A stretch of DNA of 64,000 nt, from contig CAWJEK010000015.1 in NCBI GenBank assembly GCA_963841885.1, forward strand, positions 62,001 through 126,000, written 5' to 3'. The notes beneath the pieces were generated by a model. The model searched no databases, was not told the origin of the DNA, and saw only the letters and a program-made list of their open reading frames with translations. The position numbers and the translations under genes were made by a program. The number at the start of each line of letters is the position of its first letter. Position 1 is the stretch's first letter. This DNA comes from Bog-756 sp963841885. GTDB taxonomy: Bacteria > Actinomycetota > Acidimicrobiia > Acidimicrobiales > RAAP-2. Below are positions 1 through 7,412 of the stretch, piece after piece.

Positions 1-466
1 ACATGCCGAACCACTGGTGGGTCGGGTGACCGCCACCGTTGACCATCAACTGGGGGCCGAGGAGCCGCCCCATGGCCCAGCACGCCATCAGCACCGGCGC
101 CATCAGGTCGGCGAAACGGAGCGTCGGGAGTTCGGGGCAGCGCCGGCGTTGGCTGACGATGGCGACGGGCACGGCGAGGATGAGACCGCCGAAGGAGGAC
201 AGGCCGCCCTGCCAGATGGCGAAGACCTGGGCGGGGTGGGCGGTGTAGAGCGACAGGTTCGACAGGACGTGCATGGCCCGGGCGCCGACGATGGCCGCCA
301 CGATGACCCACACGAACATCCCGGTCACCCACTGCCACTGGTAGCCGCGCTGGCGCAGGCGGCGCTCCGTGTAGCGCAGGCCGAACCAGAAGGTGATGGC
401 CAGTCCGATCCCGTAGGTGTGGACCTCGAGGAACCAGATGTGGAAGGCGACGGGGATCGGTCTCAT
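1..466 (-). CDS. lgt: Prolipoprotein diacylglyceryl transferase-like protein (Lgt), 3' end cut by window
   Basis: The first 155 codons of an integral membrane enzyme that would move diacylglycerol from phosphatidylglycerol to the lipobox cysteine of prelipoproteins. The start MRPIPVAFHIWFLEVHTYG, the loop WQGGLSSFGGLILAV and the segment GRLLGPQLMVNGGGHPTHQW match Lgt topology, with several hydrophobic helices. In canonical Lgt the last segment reads GRxGNFxNxE; here GPQLMVNGGG replaces it, so this is a divergent or paralogous Lgt. The ATG at 464-466 opens the reading frame. The C-terminal part lies off the left edge. Lipoprotein clients may include the lipobox protein at 14428-15902. Confidence 0.78.
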   Translation of the reverse strand, partial: MRPIPVAFHIWFLEVHTYGIGLAITFWFGLRYTERRLRQRGYQWQWVTGMFVWVIVAAIVGARAMHVLSNLSLYTAHPAQVFAIWQGGLSSFGGLILAVPVAIVSQRRRCPELPTLRFADLMAPVLMACWAMGRLLGPQLMVNGGGHPTHQWFGM

Positions 467-631
467 GGTGGTCGGAGCCGCGCCGCTGGGCTACCCAGGG
501 GCGCCGGCCAGGCCTTCAGTATGCCCCAGGGGGCCGGTAGGGTGTCCTCGCCGGGCCGACAGGCCCCGGTGGACGGGGGTCGGGGGACGCATCGGCCCCG
601 CCGCCCCGCCCCGAGGGTCGGAGGTGACGCC

Positions 632-1429
632 GTGGGATCGTTGACGGGCAAGGTGGCCGTGGTGACGGGTGGGGGGTCGGGAATCGGTCTGGCCACCGCG
701 ACCCGGCTGGCCGGCGCGGGAGCCTCGGTGGCGGTGGTCGACCTCGACGGCGAATCGGCCGAACGGGTGGCGGGTGCACTCGACGGGCTGGCGCTGCAGG
801 CGGATGTGGGCCGCTCCGACGAGTGGCCGGGCATCATCTCAGCCGTCACCCGCCGATTCGGCGGGATCGACCTCGCCCACCTGAACGCCGGGGTGACGAC
901 GGGGGAGGCCGACATCACCCAGGTGACGGACGAGATCTACCTCCGGGCCACCGGCGTGAACGTGGACGGCGTCTTCTACGGCGTCCGCGCCGTGGTCCCG
1001 GCCATGGCGGAGCGCAGGGGCGGATCGATCGTGGCCACAGCGTCGCTGGCCGGACTGATCGGCTTCTCGCCCGACCCGGTCTACTGCCTGACCAAGCACG
1101 CCGTCGTCGGTCTGGTGCGCTCGCTCGGCCCCCAGTTGGCGGACAAGGGGATCACCATCAACGCGGTGTGCCCGAGCATCGTCGACACTCCCCTCATCGC
1201 CGACATGCGCGACGTCCTGGAGTCGAGCGGCTTCCCGCTCATCGACGTGGACGCGGTGTCGGCCACCGTGGTGGACCTGCTGGCCGGCGAGGCCACCGGG
1301 GAGGCCATGGTGATCCAGGCCGGCCGGGAGGCGGTGGCCTTCCGCTTCCCCCGTCCCCCCGGTCCCCGGGCCGGAGGCACGGTGGGCCAGAAGCCGCCGA
1401 AGGAATTCCTCGCCCACGACCAGGCCTGA
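632..1429 (+). CDS. Short-chain dehydrogenase/reductase (SDR)
   Basis: Classical SDR of 265 residues, a cytosolic NAD(P)-dependent oxidoreductase of unknown substrate. The cofactor motif TGGGSGIG lies near residue 12, NAG near 90, the catalytic Ser in ATASLAG and the YCLTK pair near 152-156. The C-terminus continues past the usual end with a proline/glycine-rich tail (RFPRPPGPRAGG). The GTG at 632 is preferred because GAGG sits just upstream at 621-624 and the SDR fold begins there; the open frame runs much further upstream as antisense to the Lgt-like gene. Divergent to that gene and convergent with the next one. Confidence 0.88.
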   Translation: MGSLTGKVAVVTGGGSGIGLATATRLAGAGASVAVVDLDGESAERVAGALDGLALQADVGRSDEWPGIISAVTRRFGGIDLAHLNAGVTTGEADITQVTDEIYLRATGVNVDGVFYGVRAVVPAMAERRGGSIVATASLAGLIGFSPDPVYCLTKHAVVGLVRSLGPQLADKGITINAVCPSIVDTPLIADMRDVLESSGFPLIDVDAVSATVVDLLAGEATGEAMVIQAGREAVAFRFPRPPGPRAGGTVGQKPPKEFLAHDQA

Positions 1430-1436
1430 GCCCCGG

Positions 1437-1880
1437 TCAGCTTCCCGGTGGGGCCACCGACCAGCCCCGTCGCCTCAGTTCGTCGACGAGCAGGTCCTCG
1501 GGGACGCGCTCGAGCTGGCGGGCCAGACTCTGGCGGCGCGACGCCGACGGCGGCCGGGTCACCGGTGCCCGGGCCGCTTCGGTGGTCGTCGAAGCCCGCC
1601 CGGACCGGGGACGGCCGTTGTGCGATTCGTGGGAGTCCGGCGGGTCGTCCGGCGGTGCCGGCGGGTCGGCCCCTTCGGCTCCTTCGGCCTCCGCCTCGAG
1701 CCGGGCGATGAGGACCTCGGCCTCGTCGCGGGTGAACCTACCGCCGGCCTGGCGTTGGGTGAGGCCCAGCGGACCGCGGGCGTCCCGGAAGCCGGTGTGC
1801 CCGGCCGCTTCGACCAGGGCGGTCAGATCGCGGAGTTGTCGCGCCGTGGCGGGCGGACCGGACGGCTGACCGAAGGACAT
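1437..1880 (-). CDS. Conserved hypothetical protein, 147 aa
   Basis: No function recognised. The N-terminal 60 residues form a compact, probably helical block (ARQLRDLTALVEAAGHTGF, then FTRDEAEVLIARLEAE). A low-complexity Pro/Asp/Ser linker follows, then a second short conserved-looking block at the end (LARQLERVPEDLLVDELRRR, then GWSVAPPGS). No signal peptide or membrane segment. It overlaps nothing and ends 8 bases from the stop of the convergent SDR. Codon usage is strongly G/C at position 3, like the neighbours, which supports it as a real gene. Confidence 0.6.
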   Translation of the reverse strand: MSFGQPSGPPATARQLRDLTALVEAAGHTGFRDARGPLGLTQRQAGGRFTRDEAEVLIARLEAEAEGAEGADPPAPPDDPPDSHESHNGRPRSGRASTTTEAARAPVTRPPSASRRQSLARQLERVPEDLLVDELRRRGWSVAPPGS

Positions 1881-1969
1881 GATGGGAAGCCGGGTCGGCC
1901 GGTCGGGATCGGGCGTCGCCGCCCGGCCGATCGGTCAGGAGCCCACGGGCCGCGCTGGGGGGAGCGGGA

Positions 1970-3214
1970 TCAGACGACCCGACCGACGCCGGCCAGGCCG
2001 TCGGTGCGGACGCCCGTGATGTGCACGTCGGCGCCGGTGTAGGGAGCCTCGACCATCGAGCCCCCACCCACGTACATGGCCACGTGCTCGGAGCCACCGG
2101 GACCGTAGAACAGCAGGTCGCCCGGCTCGATGTCGGCCAGCGGGATGTGCGTGGTGTCCTCGTACTGGGCGCCGGAGTAGTGCGGCAGGCTGATCCCCGC
2201 CTGGGCGTAGGCCCACATCACCAGACCCGAGCAGTCGAACCCGGCCGGGGTGGTGCCACCCCACAGGTAGGGGACGCCGACCTGGCTCTCGGCCGCTGCC
2301 ACCGCGACCGCCGCCGCACCCGAGGGGGGAGGTGGCGTCGAGCTGACGGTTCCGCCGCCTCCGCCACCGGACGCCTGGGTCGTCGTCGTGCCACCGCCGC
2401 CACTGCCACTGCTCTGGCTGGTGGTGGCCGCGGCGGTCTTCTGGGCCTGGGCGGCCTGAGCCGCTTGGGAGGCCTGGACCTTCTGCACGAACTGCGCCTT
2501 GGCCGCCGCGGCCGCCGCCGCCGCTTCGGCCGCCTGCTGCTGGGCCACGAGCTGTTGGATGTTGGCGTTCACGCTGTCCAACGTGCTCTGGTCCTGGGCG
2601 GCCAGCGCGGAGGCCTGACTCTGGGCCGACTCGAGCTGATCGTGGGCGGCCTGCGCCTGCGACTTCTGCTGCTCGAGCGACGACTGGGTGGCCGCCAGCT
2701 GGGCCTGGGCGGTGTGCAGCCGGTCGATGGTGGTCGTCACGTTTCCGGTGGCGATCGACGCGTACTCGGACCGGATGCCGCTGGTGTTCACGTTGGAGGT
2801 GAACAACTGGGTGGCCGTGTTGGAGGTGCCGGCGCTGGTGTAGTCCGCGATGGCCTGGGTCTCGAGCTGCGCCGAGTCCCTGGCCACCTGGTGCTGGTCC
2901 TTGGCCACCTCGGCCTGGTTGGCGGTGATCTGGCTCTGCAGCTGCGAGAGCTTGTAGTTGGCCGCGTTCACCTGGCCCGAGAGCGTGGCGATCTGGGCCT
3001 CGGTCGCGTTGAGCTTGGCGCTGATGGCAGCGGCCTGGGCTTTGGCGTCCGAGATCTGGTCGGCTGAGGCCGGGGTGGAGGAGGCCACTACCAGGGAGGT
3101 CCCCCCGAGAGCAGAGGCCAATGCAAGCGTCGCGAACACCCGATTTCGGGTCCGCTTCCGACGTGCTGGGCAGGCACCTGGCTCTACCGTCGAGTACTGC
3201 TCGGCGTGAGTCAT
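1970..3214 (-). CDS. Secreted NlpC/P60 peptidoglycan endopeptidase with coiled-coil N-terminus
   Basis: Cell-wall hydrolase, RipA-like in layout, expected to cut D-Glu/diaminopimelate linkages in stem peptides outside the membrane. A basic stretch (ARRKRTRNR) and a hydrophobic segment end in PASA before DQIS, a Sec signal. About 190 residues of heptad-like Gln/Ala coiled coil follow (LNATEAQIATLSGQV), then a Gly/Ser/Thr linker, then the NlpC/P60 domain from about residue 300. The domain shows catalytic Cys in DCSGLVMWAY and His in EHVAMYVG. I chose the ATG at 3212-3214 because a promoter with -10 TACCAT ends at 3225, leaving it as the first codon; an in-frame ATG at 3226 would add four residues. 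Confidence 0.9.
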   Translation of the reverse strand: MTHAEQYSTVEPGACPARRKRTRNRVFATLALASALGGTSLVVASSTPASADQISDAKAQAAAISAKLNATEAQIATLSGQVNAANYKLSQLQSQITANQAEVAKDQHQVARDSAQLETQAIADYTSAGTSNTATQLFTSNVNTSGIRSEYASIATGNVTTTIDRLHTAQAQLAATQSSLEQQKSQAQAAHDQLESAQSQASALAAQDQSTLDSVNANIQQLVAQQQAAEAAAAAAAAKAQFVQKVQASQAAQAAQAQKTAAATTSQSSGSGGGGTTTTQASGGGGGGTVSSTPPPPSGAAAVAVAAAESQVGVPYLWGGTTPAGFDCSGLVMWAYAQAGISLPHYSGAQYEDTTHIPLADIEPGDLLFYGPGGSEHVAMYVGGGSMVEAPYTGADVHITGVRTDGLAGVGRVV

Positions 3215-3224
3215 ATGCGGGAGC

Positions 3225-3253
3225 ATGGTAGTGCACCCGTTCGCCGGTCACAA
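3225..3253 (-). promoter_or_regulatory. Promoter of the NlpC/P60 gene (-35 TTGTGA, -10 TACCAT)
   Basis: On the minus strand TTGTGA (3253-3248) and TACCAT (3230-3225) are separated by exactly 17 bases, a good sigma-70-type match. The predicted transcription start falls at or just before the ATG at 3214, so the mRNA would be leaderless. The site is inferred from sequence only. Confidence 0.5.
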
Positions 3254-3398
3254 GGACCCTCTCCCAACTTAAGGCCCTGAACAGGTCTTTTGTCGGTATA
3301 TGGGTGGGGGATCCGGGGGGAGACCACCCGAGTGGCGCACAAATACCGCTCCGTCGGCGGAGGCTCAAATCATAGAAGTCCCGACTAGGGTCCAGGGC

Positions 3399-4091
3399 AT
3401 GGGTCAACGCATCGAATTTCCGAGTAACGGCAGCCACGCGGGCGGCTACCTGGCCACCCCCACCGGCGGTGGGGAGGGCAGCATCGGCGTCCTCGTGATC
3501 CAGGAGTGGTGGGGTCTGGTGGACCAGATCAAGCGCACCTGCGACCGGTTCGCGGCCGCCGGCTTCACGGCGTTGGCGCCGGATCTCTACCATGGCACGG
3601 CCGTTCCGCTGACCGAGCCCGACGAGGCGGCCAAGCAGATGATGGCCCTCGAGATGGGTCAGGCGGCCACCGAACTGAGTGGCGCGGTCGACGAACTGCT
3701 GCGTCGGACCGGCCGGCCGTCGATCGGGGTGGTCGGATTCTGCATGGGTGGAGGTCTCGCTCTGGTACTGGCCTGCCAGCGCCCCGACGCCGTCGCCGCG
3801 GTGGTGCCGGCCTACGGGGTGATCCCGTGGCCCGACGCCCGGCCCGACTACTCCAAGATGCAGGCCGTGGTGGAGGGTCACGTCGCCGAGCTCGACGGTT
3901 CGTTCAGTCCCGCGGCCGCCGACGAACTGGTGGACGAACTCACCGCTCTGGGGAAGACGGCCTCCTTCCACCTGTATCCCGGCGTGGACCACGCGTTCTT
4001 CAACGACGACCGGCCCGACGTCTACGACGCCGACGCCGCCGGGCTGCTGTGGGACCGGACGGTGGCGTTCCTGCGCTCCCGGCTCGGCTGA
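3399..4091 (+). CDS. Dienelactone hydrolase family protein
   Basis: Alpha/beta hydrolase of 230 residues, in the family of carboxymethylenebutenolidase (dienelactone to maleylacetate); the real substrate is unknown. The nucleophile Cys is in GFCMGGG, the acid lies in the strand before KTASFHLY, and the catalytic His is in PGVDHAFF. The oxyanion region is QEWWGL. The open frame reaches upstream to 3300, but the family start is the ATG at 3399, preceded by TAGGGT at 3386-3391 with 7 bases between, a leaderless arrangement. The next gene begins 17 bases after its stop and may be co-transcribed. Confidence 0.9.
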   Translation: MGQRIEFPSNGSHAGGYLATPTGGGEGSIGVLVIQEWWGLVDQIKRTCDRFAAAGFTALAPDLYHGTAVPLTEPDEAAKQMMALEMGQAATELSGAVDELLRRTGRPSIGVVGFCMGGGLALVLACQRPDAVAAVVPAYGVIPWPDARPDYSKMQAVVEGHVAELDGSFSPAAADELVDELTALGKTASFHLYPGVDHAFFNDDRPDVYDADAAGLLWDRTVAFLRSRLG

Positions 4092-4108
4092 TCCGGGACC
4101 GCGCCGAC

Positions 4109-5356
4109 ATGCCCGGGGCGGGACTGGTCGAGGACTACGTGACGCTCGGGCTCCGGCTGGGTCGCCACATCGACGGAATGGTCGACGCCTACTACGGGCC
4201 GCCCGCGCTGGCCCGGGCCGTCGACGCCGAGCCGGTGGTCCCTCCGGGACAGCTCCTGGCCTCGGCCCGGTCGCTGCTCGCCGACCTCGAGGCCGGCGGG
4301 CCCCTCGACCCGGCGGTCGGGCCCGAGGACTCGTCGGCCCCGGCCCGTCGCCACTGGCTCGCCGCCCAGGTGCGCGGCCTCGCCACCACGTGCGCCAAGT
4401 TGGCCGGTGAGCCGATCAGCTACGCCGACGAGGTGGAGGCCTGCTACGGCGTGCGGCCGAGCCGCGTCGACGAGGAGACACTGGTGGACGCCCACCGGCG
4501 GCTCGACGAGGTGCTCCCGGGTGACGGATCCCTGGCGGACCGGTTGGTGGCGTGGCGAGAGTCGCACGCGGTGCCGGTCGACCGGCTCCGGTCGGCCGTC
4601 GACTCACTGGCCGACTCGCTGCGCGACCGCACCCGTGAACTGTTCGGCCTGCCCGACGGCGAGCACGTCGAGTTCGAACTGGTCAACGACCAGCCGTGGT
4701 CGGGGTTCAACTACTACCTCGGCGACCTCCACAGCCGGGTGGCCATCAACACCGACCTGCCCGTGCTGTCGACCGGGCTCGCGCACCTCGTCGCCCACGA
4801 GGCCTATCCCGGGCACCACACCGAGCACACCCGCAAGGAGGTCGGCCTGGTGCGGCGGCGCCGGTGGTGGGAGGAGTCCATCTTCCTCGTGGGCACGCCG
4901 CAGTGTCTGTTGGCGGAGGGGCTGGCGGACCTGGGCCTCGAGGTGGCCTGGGGCCGGCATCCGGAGCCGACCGTGGCCGAGCACCTGCAGCCGTTGGGCA
5001 TCCGCTACGACACCGAGGTGGTGGCCGCGGTGTCCGAAGCCGGCGAGGCACTGGGCGCGGTGCGGACCAACGCCGCGTTCCGCCTCCACGAGGACGGGGC
5101 CGATGCGGACACCGTCATCGACGAGGTGGCCCGCTGGGGCCTGATGAACCGGGACCGGGCCGCCAAGGCGGTCGAGTTCCTCACCCATCCGACGTGGCGG
5201 GCGTATCTCACGTGTTACGTCGAGGGCTTCCCGCTCTGCCGGGCGTTCACGGCCGGTGACCCGGCCCGCTTCGACCGCCTGCTGTCCGAGCAGTTGACCC
5301 CGTCCGACCTGTCCGACCAGATCGCCCGCGACGCCGCCACGGGTGGGCCCGGCTGA
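4109..5356 (+). CDS. Zinc-dependent HEXXH-type protein related to DUF885 peptidases
   Basis: 415 residues with HEAYPGHH at about residue 230, the expanded zinc motif typical of DUF885-like metallopeptidases, followed by a helical region with a Glu-rich context (LAEGLADLGLE) that can supply the third ligand. No signal peptide, so probably cytosolic. An aromatic block (WSGFNYYLGDLHSR) precedes the metal site, as in M32/DUF885-type folds. Start ATG at 4109, 17 bases after the dienelactone hydrolase stop. Peptidase activity is inferred from the motif and the substrate is unknown. Confidence 0.75.
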   Translation: MPGAGLVEDYVTLGLRLGRHIDGMVDAYYGPPALARAVDAEPVVPPGQLLASARSLLADLEAGGPLDPAVGPEDSSAPARRHWLAAQVRGLATTCAKLAGEPISYADEVEACYGVRPSRVDEETLVDAHRRLDEVLPGDGSLADRLVAWRESHAVPVDRLRSAVDSLADSLRDRTRELFGLPDGEHVEFELVNDQPWSGFNYYLGDLHSRVAINTDLPVLSTGLAHLVAHEAYPGHHTEHTRKEVGLVRRRRWWEESIFLVGTPQCLLAEGLADLGLEVAWGRHPEPTVAEHLQPLGIRYDTEVVAAVSEAGEALGAVRTNAAFRLHEDGADADTVIDEVARWGLMNRDRAAKAVEFLTHPTWRAYLTCYVEGFPLCRAFTAGDPARFDRLLSEQLTPSDLSDQIARDAATGGPG

Positions 5357-5395
5357 CGACCGGAGCGTCCGCCGGGACGTTCCGCCGTCGGGACG

Positions 5396-6049
5396 TCAGG
5401 GCCCGGGGGACCCCCGGACCGGGTTCCGGTCCGCGGTGACCCGTATCCCGTCGAGGGTGGTCGACACCAGCACGTCGGCCAGTCCGTCGTCCAACGGCTC
5501 GTGGTGCACGAGCAGCCGGTAGTAGATGGGTCCGTACAGCTGGTCGAGCACCACCGGGATGTCGACATCGGGTCGGATCTCACCGCGGTCGACAGCCCGG
5601 CGCAGCACCTCGGTGCTCGCCGCCCGGCGGGGGTCGATCCAGTGGGACCGGAGGATGTCGGCGAGGGCCGGGTCGGTCTGCGCCTGGCCGATCAGCTCGG
5701 CCATGATCTGACCCGCCCGCCCCCGGAAGGCGTCGACGAGGAGCCGGATCTGCCCCGTCAGGTCGGTGGCCAGTTCCCCGGTGTCCTCGAACTCGGCGGT
5801 CGCCCGGTAGCGGTGGAAGTAGGCGTCGATCGCCACCGAGCCGCGCGACGGCCACCACTTGTAGATGGTCACCTTGGAGACCCCGGCCCGGGCGGCGATG
5901 GCCTCGATGGTGGCCCGGGCCAGGCCCCCTTCGACCAGCAGGTCGGCGGCTGCCTCGAGGACGGCCCGGCGGGCCTCCTCGCTCCGGGGTCGGCCGGACC
6001 GGGGTCGGCCGCCCGGGGGGACGGTCGCCGGTTCGTGGGTCGCGGTCAC
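5396..6049 (-). CDS. TetR/AcrR-family transcriptional repressor
   Basis: One-component regulator. An N-terminal helix-turn-helix (ATIEAIAARAGVSKV, then TIYKWWPSRG) is followed by an all-helical ligand-binding domain of about 140 residues (TetR_C type: HWIDPRRAASTEVLRRAVDR). The open frame continues upstream to 6127, but those codons cross the operator and the promoter of the divergent MFS gene. The GTG at 6047-6049 gives a normal length of 217 residues and is preferred. It most likely represses the adjacent transporter and itself through the palindrome at 6077-6101. Confidence 0.85.
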   Translation of the reverse strand: MTATHEPATVPPGGRPRSGRPRSEEARRAVLEAAADLLVEGGLARATIEAIAARAGVSKVTIYKWWPSRGSVAIDAYFHRYRATAEFEDTGELATDLTGQIRLLVDAFRGRAGQIMAELIGQAQTDPALADILRSHWIDPRRAASTEVLRRAVDRGEIRPDVDIPVVLDQLYGPIYYRLLVHHEPLDDGLADVLVSTTLDGIRVTADRNPVRGSPGP

Positions 6050-6063
6050 AGGGAACAAACTAC

Positions 6064-6092
6064 TTGATGAACGTACCGTACAGGAATACCCT
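6064..6092 (+). promoter_or_regulatory. Promoter of the MFS transporter gene
   Basis: TTGATG at 6064-6069 and TACCCT at 6087-6092 are 17 bases apart. The -10 element lies inside the spacer and right arm of the palindromic operator, so a bound repressor would block RNA polymerase directly. Confidence 0.45.
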
Positions 6093-6101
6093 TCCTGTAC
6101 G
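6077..6101. promoter_or_regulatory. TetR-type operator: perfect 10-bp inverted repeat
   Basis: CGTACAGGAA (6077-6086) and TTCCTGTACG (6092-6101) are exact reverse complements around a 5-base spacer (TACCC). It lies between the divergent TetR and MFS genes and overlaps the MFS promoter. Length and symmetry fit a TetR dimer site. Confidence 0.75.
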
Positions 6102-6129
6102 CAGTGTTCAGATACGCATGGAGACACCG

Positions 6130-7371
6130 ATGACCGTGGACGCCGGAACCGAGCAGACGAGGACGATGGGGATCTCCCGGGGTCTGGTGGTGCTGTTCGC
6201 GGTGGCCTGCGGTCTGGCCGCCGCCAACCTCTACTACGCCCAGCCCGTGCTCGACCACATCGCCCGCACCTACGGGGCGAGCTCGGCCACCGTGGGGCTG
6301 GTGGTCACCTTCTCCCAGGTCGGGTACGCCCTCGGCCTCGCCCTGCTCGTGCCCCTGGGCGACCTCCTGGCCCGCCGCCGCCTGGTTCCCGCCGCCCTGG
6401 CGGTCACGGCCGTGGCGCTCGTCGCCTCGTCGGCGGCGCCCGGCGTCGGATTCCTGATCGGCGTGGCCCTGCTGGTGGGCGCCGGTTCCACGGTCGCCCA
6501 GATGCTCGTCCCCATGGCGGCCTCGCTGGCCGACGACGACAGCCGCGGCCGGGTGGTGGGCATGGTCATGACCGGTCTGCTGCTCGGCATCCTCCTCGCC
6601 CGGACGGTGTCGGGCATCGTGGCCGGCATCGCCGGGTGGCGCGCCGTCTACGTCGTCGCCGCCGTCCTGTGCGCGGCCATGGCCATCGTGCTGGCCCGGG
6701 TGCTGCCCGGCGAGCACGACCGACCGCGCCTCTCCTACCTGTCGCTGCTCCGGTCGACGGCCGACCTCTTCCTGGCCGAGCCGCTGCTGCGGCGCCGGGC
6801 CGCGTTCGGTGCGCTCGGGTTCGCCGCCTTCAGTGCCTTCTGGACGACGATGGCCTTCGTCCTCTCGCGTGCCCCGTTCCACTACGGCGACGCCACCATC
6901 GGCCTGTTCGGACTGGTGGGGGCGGCGGGCGCCCTGGCCGCCAACATCGCCGGCCGTTGGGCCGACCGGGACCTCACCCGGCTCACCACCACCGTGTTCG
7001 CCCTCCTGGTGGGCGCCTCGTTCCTGCCGCTGTGGTTCGGTGGTCACAGCCTGTGGCTGATGATCCTCGGCATCCTCGTCCTCGACGTCGGGGTACAGGG
7101 ACTGCAGGTGACGAACCAGTCGATCATCTACCGCCTGGCCCCCGAGGCCCGCAGCCGGATCAACTCGTCGTACATGGTCTGCTACTTCGTCGGTGGCGCA
7201 CTGGGCTCGGCCGTCGGGAGCTGGCTCTACGGCGAGCACCGCTGGGCCGGCGTCTGCATCTTCGGCGCCGGGCTCGGCGCCGCGGCGCTGCTGCTGGCGC
7301 TGGTCGATGTCGTGCGGCGGACCTCGCACCGCGCCGCCCCCGCCGGGGCCGCCGCCGGGAGCGTCAGCTGA
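6130..7371 (+). CDS. MFS transporter, likely drug or metabolite efflux
   Basis: 413 residues with about 12 hydrophobic helices in the inner membrane. The N-terminus (AAANLYYAQPVLDHIA) and the loop GDLLARRRLVPAA match the YnfM/AraJ-like branch of the major facilitator superfamily, proton-driven exporters. A second half begins near LLRRRAAFGALGF. ATG at 6130 is chosen because GGAG at 6120-6123 is well spaced; an upstream in-frame ATG at 6118 lacks this. Divergent from the TetR gene across a shared operator, so expression is probably induced when the TetR ligand, perhaps the transported compound, binds. Substrate not deducible. Confidence 0.88.
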   Translation: MTVDAGTEQTRTMGISRGLVVLFAVACGLAAANLYYAQPVLDHIARTYGASSATVGLVVTFSQVGYALGLALLVPLGDLLARRRLVPAALAVTAVALVASSAAPGVGFLIGVALLVGAGSTVAQMLVPMAASLADDDSRGRVVGMVMTGLLLGILLARTVSGIVAGIAGWRAVYVVAAVLCAAMAIVLARVLPGEHDRPRLSYLSLLRSTADLFLAEPLLRRRAAFGALGFAAFSAFWTTMAFVLSRAPFHYGDATIGLFGLVGAAGALAANIAGRWADRDLTRLTTTVFALLVGASFLPLWFGGHSLWLMILGILVLDVGVQGLQVTNQSIIYRLAPEARSRINSSYMVCYFVGGALGSAVGSWLYGEHRWAGVCIFGAGLGAAALLLALVDVVRRTSHRAAPAGAAAGSVS

Positions 7372-7412
7372 CGGGGGTCATCTGACGGGTCGACCCGACC
7401 GCCGGCGCCGGA

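Noticed and set aside
3227..3398. Possible c-di-AMP (ydaO-type) riboswitch ahead of the NlpC/P60 gene, as often found for actinobacterial wall hydrolases
   Set aside because: A GCCGACGGAGCGG string is present on the minus strand, but the conserved GGGGTGAA-like core and the 3' part are missing, and a good promoter sits right at the start codon.
1935..3992. 685-residue minus-strand open frame over the NlpC/P60 and dienelactone hydrolase genes
   Set aside because: Same shadow effect; the NlpC/P60 frame has a signal peptide and catalytic residues and explains the sequence.
7386..7397. Perfect 12-base palindrome CGGGTCGACCCG between the convergent MFS and CoA-transferase genes
   Set aside because: It has no loop, so it cannot form a terminator hairpin as such, and it is not near a promoter; such palindromes occur by chance in this GC-rich sequence.
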